Positions 38,196 to 50,135 of a DNA stretch of 64,000 nt are shown here, one piece after another. The notes beneath the pieces were generated by a model. That model was not told the DNA's origin and did no database searches. It worked only from the letters and a program-made list of their open reading frames with translations. Each line of letters begins with the position of its first letter. Within the stretch, counting starts at the first letter, position 1. Source of the DNA: Microcebus murinus (taxonomy: Eukaryota > Chordata > Mammalia > Primates > Cheirogaleidae); assembly GCF_040939455.1 (NCBI RefSeq), contig NC_134106.1:84575001-84639000 (forward strand), given 5' to 3'. A program made the translations under genes and the position numbers.

Positions 38196-38649
38196 CAGTC
38201 CCCAAATCCCGGGCCACAGACCAATACCGGCCAGTGTCTTGTTAAGAACTGGGCCACACAGCAGGAGGTGAGCAAGTAAAGCTTCATCTGCATTTACAGC
38301 TGCTTCTCATTGCTTGCATCACTGCATAAGCTCCACTGCCTGTCAGATCATCAGCGGCATTAGATTCTCATAAGGAGTGTGAACCCTACTGTAAACTGCG
38401 CATGTGAGGAATCTAGGTTGCACTCCTTACAACAATCTAATGCCCGATGATCTGAGGTGGAGCTGAGTTGGTGATACTAGCGCTGGGGAGTGGCTGCAAA
38501 TACAGATTATCATGAGCAGAGAGGTTTGACTGCACAATAAATGTAATGAGTTTGAATCATCCCCAAACCATACCCCCCCCCCCGCCCCCATCCATGGAAA
38601 AACTGTCTTCCATGAAACCGATCCCTGGTGCCTTGAAGGTTGGGGACTG
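38196..38649. mobile_element. Non-autonomous DNA transposon with central palindrome
   Basis: The ends are CAGTCCCCAAATCCCGGGCC and, reversed, CAGTCCCCAACCTTCAAGGC, forming terminal inverted repeats. A central palindrome of about 110 bp runs from GATCATCAGCGGCATTAG (38346) to CTAATGCCCGATGATC (38453). This is a known type of mammalian hAT-like repeat, but I do not recall the family name. It is nested in the MLT1A LTR. Confidence 0.7.
38572..38589. repeat. Poly-C run
   Basis: About 12 C, one G, then more C, within the DNA element. The length may be unstable. Confidence 0.8.
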
Positions 38650-41600
38650 CTGGTTTAATAAGCCACAGCAGCCAGAAACAATTAAGAAAACAACACATGT
38701 GAAATGTTGCCAACCAGAGAAGCTCGTTAGAGTCTCAGTGCTTGGGGTTTTTATTGGGAGCTGGTCTTGTAAGCAGTCTTCCTGGCATGTACCAAAATTC
38801 CAGACTCCCAGAAAGAAAGCAAGTATTCAATATAAACCATATTTCTTGCATAAACAGTAAAGATGACTGAACCAGTCTTATCAGTTAGAGGGGTGGGAAC
38901 CTTCCCAAATCCAAGTTCCCAGACACCAGCCCAGGGCCAACCTTGTAAGCAACCTTCTAAGGATAAGCGGTCAAGCCTGTCGTGTTGTTTTTTTCTGCAA
39001 AGATACCATAAACGCAGGAATTCAAAATATCAAATTACTTCATTATCATTTCTCCATGCCAGACTGACGTGGGGAATTCACATCTGGTTATGCTAAAAAT
39101 GTTATTGATTTCTTTTCATTTCCTCCCTTATGCCTGTTTAGGATTACCTAATATGCAAGAAGAATACAAATAATCTAACACTATGCAATTCAGTAAAGAA
39201 TAACTTTTTAAAAAATCGCTTATGGAACTTTTATGTTAAGTAATTTTGCTTATGGACTACCAAAAATTAACTATTAATATCTTCATCACTAATAAAAATT
39301 TTACTGCTTTCAACATGAAACTGGACTTTTTGACAGGCAAATGAATATTTAGACACTTTGTAATGTGTTTATCAAAGCCAATCAAATGGGCATTTAGCCA
39401 GCTGTTTAAAATCTTTAAACAGAATTTAACTAATGTTAAGTTTCTTACATGGCCAGTTTTCACAAATGAGTCCATATGATTCACTTGAAGAAAAAAAGTG
39501 TTAGTATTTTCCAGGCAATTATGTCTCAAGAGGTTTAATTTGCCAAACTGCATATTTTTAAATACTGCATAATGTAAGATAATTATCAAACCAATTAAAA
39601 AGCATTTCTACTGGTCTTGATAAAATGTCATGTTATATGATTCAGTATAACAAGCAGATTGGACATGTACTTATTTGCTCTAAAATCTGAAGAAAAAGCA
39701 AATTTTAACTCATGTTCAGATTATCACAAATTCTAAATAAATGAGGTTTCCTTTATAAATCTTTACTTTGCATATATAGATATCTTGGCTGTGTTATCAG
39801 AGTCTAGTATAATTTAATCATTTAGCTTAATTGTGATTATAGCAGAACTACCGTGCTTTTCACCTTGACAGAATATTTAAAATAGCATTCAAAATCATTA
39901 AGAGTAACAGACTTTACTCCTTGAAGACAATATTCTTCCAGTAAATAGCAAAATGAGTTATGGGTATAAAACAGAACATCATACAAGCCACAAGAAAAAA
40001 TACCAGCTTAAAGCAATGCTAATAAACACTTGAACATAATTCATATGCGAGGTAAATTAGGAATTTCTGAGAATCACCAAGAGAACACTGAAAAACATTT
40101 TTTCCTGAATGAGGGGTAAGGGGGAAGGGCTAAGTTTATTAAATATGCCAGGCTAATGGAAATCTAGCAGCTGTTTTGTGGTTTTCCATAAATTCAATGG
40201 TAAATGGAAAATTATGAGAGCTACACTTAAGATTTCTTAAAGAGAAAAAGTGACTTTTTAAGTGGCATTTCCAGAAAATACTTTTAATTAAAAGATGGTT
40301 TGGAAATCTTAACTTGAAACAATTTAAGAAGCCTCTACTACATTAAATAAAATAATACAATATAATAAAATATGAATTGTCCTTCAAGAATAATAACTTG
40401 AAGGCCAATTTTTAGCTCACTTATATTGCATTATTTGCTGCTAACACACATTCAGGATTCATTATTTACAGGTAAATGTGAAAAGTTGTTTCTAAAAAAC
40501 AAAATGGTGACACGTTTTATACAATCACAAATATGGATGTTTAGTGGATTATTATTTTGTGTTAATGTTCTGAGTCTAGATGATATATTGGAAAATTAGA
40601 TCCCAAAATGCAATATAAAATGGGAAAGAAATGAAGTTATAACCTGTTTTTATAAGCATATTATTCTTGTGCATATATTAAATAGCCTGAAATTACAGTG
40701 TTTACATTTGTGAATTTCAAAAACGTTAGTTATAATATTATCAATAGTGGCTGCCTTTACAAAAAGGGAGGGTAGAGGTGTTGGTGCTTCCTGCAATAAC
40801 AAGAACTGGCAATCATACATTATAAACGAGTTCCATGTCTGTGTGTATGTTGGACTGGACTCCTGGCTGCAAGGCCTGTCTGCCCATCGGCACTCAGGCT
40901 GCGAGCCAAGGGCGGGAAGGCTGGTGCCTCCTGGTTTGCCTGGACGCCCTACTGCATGAAGGTGGCAACCCAATCCAGGTGAGATCACAAACTTTCTATA
41001 AAAATATCTGTCATTATGAGGGCGAAATAGAAGCTGTGGGATTCCAAGTAAATTATTCCTTATCCTCAGTCAGGCTACGGCACTGTAAAAATGACTTCAT
41101 TGCACCAAATAACGAGATAAAATCTCTAGTATCCAACTAGGGATAAAAGAGAGAAAATTTCCTCATATATGAACAAGTAGCTCCCTATGGGCTGAGTGTA
41201 AGGAGCGTAATGAGGTGAGGTTGTTCCAAAGAAACGAGTCCTTATGGATCTTCTAAATTACCCTGATCAATGTTACATCCTTTCCATTTTAAATACATAT
41301 GAGGTCCAATACTAGGTATACAATCCCTTTACTGCTTCTCTGAAGAAGACAATGATACAAGTAATACATCTCCCATATTGCTACTAATGTACATCTTTCT
41401 GTGGACAGTGAGGACAAATGTGGAGTCTAACTAGTAACTCAACCAGGTAATCCTTGGGAAAGCAATATGTCAGCTCTTATCAGCAATCATCAAAATGTTA
41501 TATCCTTTGCACTGGCACTAATATCACTGGGAATTTACCTTACGGAAATGCTTTAAAGGAAAGAAAAGTCTTTTTAGTCACTTATAGAATATACTATAGT

Positions 41601-41884
41601 TTGTATTAGTACATGAATATGGGAATGACTTATTAACATAATTGTATGATAATATCAAATACTCTAAAACAACCAAAATACTCAACAACTAAAGAAAGGC
41701 ATAAATGATAAACCTATTTGATGTAATTATATGGTCTCTGTAATATCAAAGAAAACAAAAGTCCACTTTCACCATGATTATAGATCTTAACGAAAAAGCA
41801 GTCCTTTTCTATTTGGAAGTATAGTCTTATTTAACCTAAAGTTTTAGATGAGGCAGGTCACAGTAACAGTAAATAGTAAATATT

Positions 41885-42065
41885 TGTTATTGTGCCTAGG
41901 CAAATGATGATTCAAAGTTAAAGATACTATCAGCATCTTCATTTTGGAGTTGAAAGAACTGGGGTTTAGAGATGGTAAGTAACTGGCTCAAGTTCAAACA
42001 GCTAGTTGAGTCGTTCGGCCAAGTTTTGATTCTGGTCTCTGTAGAGCTATGGTAAAGTGACACTT
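41885..42065 (-). mobile_element. MIR SINE
   Basis: ATTTTGGAGTTGAAAGAACTG, AAGTAACTGGCTCAAGTTC and a tail at ATTCTGGTCTCT form the reverse of MIR. Confidence 0.75.
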
Positions 42066-42872
42066 GAGGTGGGTGTGCACCCTCCCAGATATGACGCCAG
42101 TTAAGTCAAAGGGGAGAGTCTGTAAGACAACATAAATCACAACCTCCCGTTCATTCATTTGTTCATTCATTCAGCATTGCGGGAGGCTCATCATTACAAT
42201 GTTAAGCTGTAGATGTGGTCAAGATTTGGAAGCATATGCCCTAAAATAAAATCAGGATAGCACTACCAAGAAGTGGGGGGTGTGGGACTATTTGTTGTTT
42301 TAAAAAATGTTTAAACATTTTGTTATGCTATTTTCCTTCTTTTTATAAGGCCTGCAAAGTTCTAGGATATACTTCAAAAAAGCTGCAAAGAAAAGCTTAT
42401 GAATCAAGATAGAACCATTCTGTTCCTTAAGGTTTGATGAAAGCTTTGGACCCATATCTATGGGAGGATGAATCATGACTCTAAACCTCCTTAGCTTAGC
42501 CTTTATGTTAATAAAATAGAAATTCTTAAAAAGCTAGTCAAGCTTTTACTGATTTCCAAGCAATGACCTTGTTACCATAAGTCAAAATGTATTCACATAG
42601 TTATTTTTTAATGCTTTGAAAAATAATTATCGATAATTAACATGCAACTTCGAGTAAGGTTTTCATGTTTAACTGCAGTAAATATTCAACTTTCTAATAA
42701 TAATTATTCAGAATATTTTGTTAGGTAGAGTTGCTCAGTCATAATAGGAATTTATTTTATGTTAAAAATATAGAAAACATGATTTTAAAATAATTTAGGA
42801 ATTCAAGAGAACTTCAGTATACATTATAGATATTAAAACTGTAATAAGAATCTTATTAATATTAAGCTTGTA

Positions 42873-43210
42873 GGCCGGGCGCTGTGGCTCACGCCTGTAA
42901 TCCTAGCTCTTGGGAGGCCGAGGTGGGCGGATTGCTCAAGGTCAGGAGTTCAAAACCAGCCTGAGCAAGAGCGAGACCCCGTCTCTACTATAAATAGAAA
43001 GAAATTAATTGGCCAACTGATATATATACATAAAATTAGCCGGGCATGGTGGCGCATGCCTGTAGTCCCAGCTACTCGGGAGGCTGAGGCAGAAGGATCA
43101 CTCAAGCCCAGGAGTTTGAGGTTGCTGTGAGCTAGGCTGACGCCACGGCACTCACTCTAGCCTGGACAACAAAGCGAGACTCTGTCTCAAAAAAAAAAAA
43201 AAAAAAAAAA
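42873..43210 (+). mobile_element. Young full-length strepsirrhine Alu with target-site duplication
   Basis: It starts GGCCGGGCGCTGTGGCTCAC and has the left monomer, the linker AAATTAATTGGCCAACTG, the right monomer and a poly-A tail. A perfect 14-bp duplication ATATTAAGCTTGTA flanks it (42859-42872 and 43211-43224). Low divergence and an intact duplication show a recent insertion into intron 5. It lies antisense to ST6GAL2. Confidence 0.97.
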
Positions 43211-43957
43211 ATATTAAGCTTGTAATTAAAGTATAGTTTAATTCATTTAATGTTAAAATGTATTTATACTATATCAATATTATAATTATTTACATATTCT
43301 CTAATTCAGTTATTATAAGGAAACCATAATAAGGTCTATATGTACATGAATTGCAAACTTCTGAAATCAGATGGTTTTCCAACAATAAAATGACTTTTGG
43401 TAAGAGTGGCTTAAAGTTTTCTTTAATGCCAGGTCAATGTGTTCCTCAAATCACAAAACTTACTTCCTCTTTAAGCAGAAAAGAAAGCCCTCTTATTTGC
43501 AGATAAAAGAAGGAGAATTTATTTAGTTGCAAACTAAGTCTTTCTGTCCAAATCTGATTTTACCAGGAAATCTGATTTCCTTCCCTATAGGAAATGATAA
43601 CACACAGATCCTGCAGAGGTGAAGGAAAAGCTCAGCCTGCCATGGGGTGCTGGGATCAATGCCAATTCTGATGTCACAGTATCCCCAAGCTCACCAATCC
43701 AAGGACACTCGCCTGGTGCACTAAACAGAAATTGCATCTAGACTCTTCTTCCCTTCAATATTGATTGCTTCCCTTTGCCCAGCAGAAAACACAGGCGTGT
43801 GCACGCACACATACACACACATATCAGGTCCTAACCCAACAAGGCAAGACCACGTGATTTATAAGCCATCAGGGATGCTTTTGGTGCTCGGCTAGGGGTT
43901 GCTCATGAAGGTGCAGGAAGGATGTTACACTTTTTGAGAGAAAGGTGTTGGCTGAAT

Positions 43958-44300
43958 GTCTTATTCCAGCTGGCTGCTGTAACAAAATGCCAGAAACAGG
44001 GTGGCTGTAAACAACGGAAATTTATTTCTCACAGTTTTGGAGGCTGGAAAGTCCAAGATCAAGGTGTCAGTAGACTCAATGTCTAGTGAGGGTCCACTTC
44101 CTGGTTCAGTGATGGCTATCTTTTTGGTGTGTCCTTATGGTGGAAGAGGCGAATGAGCTGTCTGGGATCTCTTTTATAAGGGCACTAATCCTATGCATGA
44201 GGGGCTGCTTAGCCATCATGACCTAATCACCTTCCAGTGGTCCTACCTCCTAATCACCTTGGGGGTTAGAATTTCAACATACAGATTTTGGGAAGAGAAT
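43958..44300 (-). mobile_element. MLT1-type LTR
   Basis: GGCTGCTGTAACAAAATGCCA, CACAGTTTTGGAGGCTGG, TTATAAGGGCACTAATCC and CATGACCTAATCACC are the reverse of MLT1A. Confidence 0.85.
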
Positions 44301-44859
44301 CATCTGCCCAAATTTTACAGAGAGGATGGATTTTTGAAATCAATGAGAGTTGGGATTTGGCTTGTTGGTTTCCAACTTATTCTCCACTACTCTGTATGTC
44401 TAAGAATGTGGGTCCCAACTTGATAGAAACAAACAAAAATCCTGTTATTAAGTATGTCATTTCACAATAAGTTTTAAGGATGTAAAATGAGTTCATCAGA
44501 AATGGGAGCAAATTTTATAGGTATGTCTTCAAAAGGATAATTGTATTTGTAGTTAAAAATGCAAGGACGCTGAAACATAGGATTAAATGCTACAAAATTT
44601 CAAAAGACAAAGACATAAATAAGTGATATTTCTGGTAATAATATGTTATATTGTTTTAACTAAACACAAATAAAAATAACTATTCCATTTGTGTTTTAAC
44701 ATTGCAACAAGTAAGTGATTACTAGTTATTAAAGAATTTTGTGTCTGCCCATGGAGCCAAATGCATATCACCTTCCTGGTACTTCTATCAACATATTAAA
44801 AGAACCTGTAGACTAGATTTCTAAAGTTCTCTCTAACTTTAAGATTCTAAAAAGCTAAA

Positions 44860-45015
44860 AGAGTGGTTCTCAAAGTTTGATCCCAGGACCAGCAGTATCC
44901 GTATCACTTGAGAATTTGCTAGAAATGCAAAACAAATTCTCACCACCTCCACATACTAAGCAACTCAGAGAGTGGGCCCAGTACTCTGGTTTAAAAAGCT
45001 GTGACAACCACCTTC
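44860..45015 (-). mobile_element. MER5A hAT-Charlie MITE
   Basis: AGTGGTTCTCAAAGTTTGATC, GACCAGCAGTATCCGTATCAC and GAAATGCAAA are the MER5A end in reverse. Confidence 0.8.
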
Positions 45016-45149
45016 CAGATTGGGTCCCAGTGATTCCCATCTGCTACTCTTGCCTTTGTGTAGTTCCCTCCCACCACAAAGGTGCTGACGTGTAACAAAT
45101 ATTATAGAATGCAAATGTGATAGTTATAACTTCATGAAAACATGTGGCT

Positions 45150-45478
45150 TCCTCCTTCAACTCAGATTCCGTGCTCTCAGGAAACCAGCTGCCAAGCTGT
45201 GAGGAAGGCCAAGCAGCCCTATGGAGAGGTACAGGTGGTGAGTGAGGGACTGAGGCCTCCTGCCCACAGCCATGCAAGTGAGCCCTCCTGGAAGCAGACC
45301 ACCCTGCCTGCGTCTGGATGGCTCGACTGTAACTCCATGACAGGACACAAGCCAGAATCATCCGGCCAATCTGCGCTCAGATTACAGACCTGCAGAAACT
45401 GTGTGAGATTATGAAAGCTCACTGTTCTTTTCAGTATCTAAGTTTTGCTTTGCAGCAAAGGATTACTGATATACAAAT
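45150..45478 (+). mobile_element. MLT1-type LTR
   Basis: CCAAGCTGTGAGGAAGGCCAA, GCAGACCACCCTGCCTGCG and a 3' part with TAAGTTTTGCTTTGCAGCAA and GGATTACTGAT follow MLT1 LTR order. Confidence 0.6.
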
Positions 45479-45599
45479 CTTCTGATTCATGTTAAACTTT
45501 GAGAACTACTGAGCTGGAACATTTATTTATACACCAAATAATAATAATAATTATTATTTTTCTATCTACTATGCCAGGCTAAGAGGAAGAACACAATCA

Positions 45600-45850
45600 T
45601 GAGCCAAACAGACACTGCCCAACTTTTGATGCAGCTTTCTGTTCTTTTTCCTTCATTGCACTTATCACAGGCTGTAATTATATTTTATCTACATCTGTCT
45701 TCCCCCATCCCCCTCCAGCACCACAAAGTGTGCGCAGGACCCTTGCCTGGTTTCCATACCAACATGCCCCTAGGACCAGCCCTGTGCCTGGCACACAGGA
45801 GGTGCTCAATTAATATCCACTTAATGGATGACTTCTTTGTTCACCACCTT
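45600..45850 (+). mobile_element. L2 3' end
   Basis: ATTGCACTTATCACAGGCTG and TGTGCCTGGCACACAGGAGG, then TGCTCAATTAATATCC, are characteristic of L2 3' ends. Confidence 0.7.
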
Positions 45851-46189
45851 CCTCCTATGTGATGAATTCAGGTCCCAGTAACCAGGCCTCTGAATAGCAC
45901 CAACAGCATTACATTTAAAGAGTTCAGGAGCATTTCCCTGGGAATCTAACTGCTACTGGATCCGTTTCTATCCAGATCCATTGGATCTACTGGATTCTAT
46001 ACAGATCCATTAGAAATGGATCCATTTCTATACATTTCTATACAGAGAAATGTCTTCTGTGTTCAAAATAGTCAACTTTTACAGTCCCTCTGTTTCACAT
46101 ATGCAGATTCCTAAAAATGTATAAGGAAAATGTATGTGGTGGGTCTAGAAATATAAATAATTACATGGAAGACTTATTTTTCACATACG

Positions 46190-46298
46190 GATGAACACAT
46201 CAGTAAAGGCTTCAGACACAAAGATTGAGGGGAAAAGGCAATATAAAACCAGCCATGTGTGTAGATATGTACAGCTAGCCGATGAACACATCAGTAAA
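46190..46298. repeat. 18-bp direct repeat flanking a 3' UTR-like segment
   Basis: GATGAACACATCAGTAAA occurs exactly at 46190-46207 and 46281-46298. The DNA between them resembles ST6GAL2 3' UTR at about 29218-29290, sharing CAATATAAAA and CCATGTGTG blocks in the same order. Confidence 0.75.
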
Positions 46299-46311
46299 AA
46301 AAGTGATTCGT

Positions 46312-46440
46312 CTGGGGGATGGTCATGATGGAGACTCAGACTTTTGGGGGGAGGGGGGGAAATGGGCATTTATTGAAACCTTAAAATCTGTACCCCCATA
46401 ATATGCCAAAATAAAAAAAATAATTAAAAAAAAAAAAAAA
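46312..46440 (+). mobile_element. Young 5'-truncated L1 3' end with target-site duplication
   Basis: The insert starts CTGGGGGATGGTCATG, has a G-rich tract and TTTATTGAAACCTTAAAATC, then CTGTACCCCCATAATATGCC and an A-rich tail. GTGATTCGT preceded by A residues flanks both sides (46296-46311 and about 46434-46449). The tail is typical of strepsirrhine L1s. It is only about 115 bp plus tail and cannot move by itself. Confidence 0.85.
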
Positions 46441-47212
46441 GTGATTCGTGCTGCTTCAGTTCCAGTGCAGCCCTGTGTGGATCAGAACAACAGGAGGGTG
46501 GGACACTGCCAGGGTGCTCTTTTCTGACGATGACCACCTCGCTGACCCATGCACCTGGGGCACAAGACAGAAGGTGCAAACTGAAATGCTCTAATCTCTC
46601 ATAACTGCCTGTCAATGGGTTATTTCATTCAGAGGCTGACGTTAGAGGTTAGAGTATTTGGAAATGATGAGGTGCTGAGACAACAAGTCAATACCTTTTC
46701 AGCATGACCTCAGAGCACGAAGGGGCATTCAGAGAACCTTTTCCATAAAAGTAAAAACTACACTCATTGATTTTTTAAATTCTTATGGCAGACAGATTGA
46801 GATGTGGGTGACATCATTTTACTGCTATTTAAGACTATCAGATAAATTATAAAATAGACTCTGGCTCTCAACTGATTTCTGGTCAAGATAAAAGAGGAGG
46901 TGTAAAGACTACAGTAGCTTCGGGGGTAGTCAGAGAGTGCTGGTGTTTTGCTGAACAGAGCTCACCCAGGCTGTATCTACTGCCCGTCTTTGGTCAGGGG
47001 TCTTGTGCTTGGCTGTGGCATGACACAAGAGCCATAAATGAATTTGTAGACACCAGACCATGGTATCTGTTGCATCTTCTGTTCCCATCCATAGCTTGTC
47101 CAGTGGGAACTTAATGATTCCTCATCAACTTGCTGTTTTTCATTCTTCTGTGATTAGCAAAACTTAACAGTGCTGTCCTACATAACTTCTGGGACCAGGA
47201 AATGTTCTCCAT

Positions 47213-47375
47213 CCGCACTGTCCAATATGGTAGCCATAGTGGCCACTCAAAACATGAAATGGGGCTAATGGCACCACGATGGAAGTGTCCCTCTTATTTC
47301 ATTCTAACTAATTGAAACTTAAGTAGTCACATGTGACTAATAGCTACCACATTGGGCAGGGCAGCACTAGGAAAT
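47213..47375. mobile_element. hAT MITE of the CTGTCCAATA type
   Basis: CACTGTCCAATATGGTAGCC at one end and, in reverse, TGCTGCCCTGCCCAATGTGG at the other form an inverted repeat. The interior has AAACATGAAATGGGGCTAATG. Confidence 0.7.
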
Positions 47376-47394
47376 AATGATTACAAATTGGCTA

Positions 47395-47570
47395 GCTACC
47401 TCATTCTTGGAAAGGTTTTATTATGATTTCCATTTGTCACCTGAGGATATTGAGGGTCAGGGGATTAAGTAACTTGCCCAAGGTCGGACAGCTAGCAAGG
47501 GGCAGAAGAGAATTCAAACGCAAGCCCGTGCAACCTCAACGTACATTCTGGCAGTGACATAGAACTGCAT
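47395..47570 (-). mobile_element. MIR SINE
   Basis: AAGTAACTTGCCCAAGGTCGG, ACAGCTAGCAAGGGGCAGA and GAATTCAAACGCAAGCCC are the well-conserved MIR core in reverse. Confidence 0.9.
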
Positions 47571-48759
47571 CCCCCTGCTTCATGTCAAAGAAACCTTAAA
47601 CACAATCATCAGCCTCCGAAATCTCCAGAGTCTCAGTAAATAGCTATGAAGGGAAGCTGGCCACATGCGGCATAATTTTTTTTTTCAACAAAAACACATG
47701 GGAACTCGCCTTTTCCAGCTATGACTCTCTAGCTTCAATTTTTTAAACCACATGTTGATAATAAGTATATCTGACAGGGCCCCCTCACTGTGCTTTAAAA
47801 CTTTCACTCAAATCAAATATTAGCCCCATGAATTCATGAGAAGGTGACAATATGAAAAAGACTTTATTAAACTCCTGCCACATCCTATTGTGCTTCCTAG
47901 GCATTATTCCATCCTGTTTACCCTTTGCTGACAAACTAGATTATACTTTCTTTTCTAAATCAACAGGATCCTCTGAAATTGTACAGAAGATAAAGAACTT
48001 GGGGTTTCAAAAGAGTCATTTGGAAACAAAGAGTGTCAAAGGCATGACTTTAAAGACGAGGAAAAAAAAACCGTGTGGCTAAGAAAAATAATATGCAGTC
48101 ATATTGTACATTTTTTCTTGAGTTCTATGTAAAATATTTCACATTGTTACAATACCATAAACCCACTTTAAAATCTGCAAGCCTCAATTGAGAATATTTG
48201 TATGTCCTGTGTACATAACCAAACCAGTATGTTACCTCCACAAATCTGTCCTTTATGCATAGGGACTCACTGCGCAGCCCAAGGAAGGCACAAGGCTCTA
48301 AATTCATTGAAATTGGGGCAGAGAACATTACAGTTTCTACAGACAAAACCAATATCCCTGGTTCTATTATGGCCTTTCATATTGCCAAGGGGATCTAGGA
48401 TTTTCCTTAGTATTACCCTACTCTGATAAAAGCAAAGAAATAATGGAATGATAAGCTGAAACACAGTTAAAGAAATGGGGTAAAACCACAAACCTTGAGG
48501 ATCAAAGCCTAGCTGAAAAAATATAAGCCAAATGTCATTATCTTGTTATATAAAATCCATCTTTGGCTTAGAGCCAGTGGACTCTCTGGTTGAGAGAGCT
48601 GAACGAGATACTGGAACTAGTCTCATCAAAGTCCCACCTACCAGTAATCTTGGAACATGATGCCCTATCCCATAGTCACAAACTCAGTTCCTCAGCCTGG
48701 CATCCCATACGCAATGTGAACAAGAGTGGGTGGTGGATTAAAAATGCCACAGATTCCTG

Positions 48760-49200
48760 GAAATGTCTCCCTCACCTCCCCTCAAGAGGCGGGGTCTATG
48801 TTTCTCTCCTGGAATCTGGTGAGCTCTGTGCTGGCTCTGACCACCAGAATAGCACGGGTGACGCTGTGCAAGTCTCTGGTGTCTGCCTTAAGAAACCGGC
48901 AGCTTCTACTTCCCGTCTTTTGGAATACACTCCCTAGGATCCCTAAGCTGCCATTTAAGAAGTCCAATTATCTTGAAACCACCATGCAAAAAAGCCACGG
49001 GCAGGTGCACGGTCAACAGTGCCAGTGGAGCAGGGGCTGAACGTGCAAGTCAAACCGTCCCACGAAGCAGCTAAATACCACTAAGGGACCCCCAGCTATG
49101 CCAGGTGCAACAGAAAGAAAAATCACTGGCCCACAAAATCATGAGAAAAATAAAATAGTTCTTGCTTTACACCTTAAAATTTTGGAGTAATTTGTTATGT
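48760..49200 (+). mobile_element. MLT1-type LTR
   Basis: GGTGAGCTCTGTGCTGGCTC, CTATGCCAGGTGCAACAG and an end with ATTTTGGAGTAATTTGTTAT resemble an MLT1 LTR in forward order. It is diverged. Confidence 0.5.
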
Positions 49201-49249
49201 GAGTTTTCCTTTTTTTTTCCATTAATCTACCTGTTAATGGCTCTTATTA

Positions 49250-49482
49250 TACAGGTTGAACATCCTTATTCTGAATATCTGAAATCCAAAATGCTCTACA
49301 ATCCAAACCTTTTAGAGTGTCTACATGACATGTAAAGGAAATACTCACTGGAGCGTTTCAGATTTTTGCATTCGAGATGCTCAACCAGTTAAATATTTGC
49401 AAATATTCCAAAATCCAAGAGAATGTGAAATTCGAAACACTTCCGGTCTCAAGCATTTCAGAAAAGGGGTACTCCGCCTGTA
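49250..49482. mobile_element. Pogo/Tigger-like MITE
   Basis: The left end is TACAGGTTGAACATCCTTAT and the right end, reversed, is TACAGGCGGAGTACCCC. Interior motifs are ATCCAAAATGCTC and ATTCCAAAATCC. Flanking TA fits the Tc1/mariner-pogo target. It ends only 85 bp from exon 4 of the coding series (49567). Confidence 0.75.
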
Positions 49483-49566
49483 TAACATGACTGTTTATTT
49501 ATTAAATATTAATTAGGCCTCCCCCTGCCCGCTGCCCGATTATTCCAGTTTTTGACGTACACCTAC

Positions 49567-49741
49567 CAATGAAACCAGAAGATGGTGGGTTTGGCTGAAT
49601 CTTCTCCTTAGTGTTCTCCTGGATAATGTCCCAAAGCTGCCATATAAATTTGGGATGAAGAATGTAAAATGGCTGATTTGGGTTTTTCTGACGATGTTGA
49701 ATATATGGAGTGAACAGGTTGTAATCTGGCTTCTTGTACCA
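49567..49741 (-). CDS. ST6GAL2: ST6GAL2 coding exon 4: lead-in to sialylmotif S
   Basis: This exon encodes residues 379-436 plus one base of codon 437 ([20 protein letters not shown], then to PPSSGFI). It supplies the acceptor-side region and the first half of sialylmotif S (PNPPSSGFI). The acceptor is TTTCCTTAG|TGGTAC at 49742/49741 and the donor is TTCATTG|GTAGGT at 49567/49566, phase 1. Confidence 0.97.
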
Positions 49742-49954
49742 CTAAGGAAACAGAAAATCAAAACAATCAAGTAGACAAAAGGAGACAGGGCAGCACCCAG
49801 GCAGGCTGGGCTGGAGGGAGGGGGAAGCCCACGACTCGTCGTCACTTCTACAGACACTTCCTCACTGGGATGTGGGGACAGACAGACCGGGTGCTCGCCC
49901 CAGCAGGGATAATGCTTTCTGCTTTAGTAAAATGAGGGAAACAGACTAGATCAT

Positions 49955-50135
49955 GGGTCAGCAGACTTTTTCTGCCAAGGGCCACAGAGTCTGTGGCTCC
50001 TCTACTCAACTGTGCCATAGTAGCACGAAAGCAGCCATAGACAATACCTACTGAACAGTGTGCTGTGTTCTAATAAGACCTTATTTACAAAGACAGGCGG
50101 ATGCCAGATTTGGTCCATGGCTACAGACTCCTGTT
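49955..50135 (+). mobile_element. hAT-Charlie non-autonomous element
   Basis: GGGTCAGCAGACTTTTTCTGC, CGAAAGCAGCCATAGACAAT, ACCTTATTTACAAAGACAGG and a closing CCAGATTTGGTCC are the standard order of this MITE. Confidence 0.85.

Larger units (their letters stand above)
33555..49566 (-). other. ST6GAL2: ST6GAL2 intron 5, 16 kb
   Basis: It has a donor at 49566 and an acceptor at 33555. It is strongly AT-rich between 36.2 and 42.8 kb. Repeats listed separately are MER5A, MLT1A with a nested hAT element, MIR, a young Alu, MLT1 LTRs, L2, a young L1 3' end and a pogo-like MITE. The stretches 33600-35650, 35840-37170, 38700-41880, 42070-42850, 43230-43950 and 47580-48750 show no exon or repeat that I can name. 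Confidence 0.85.
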
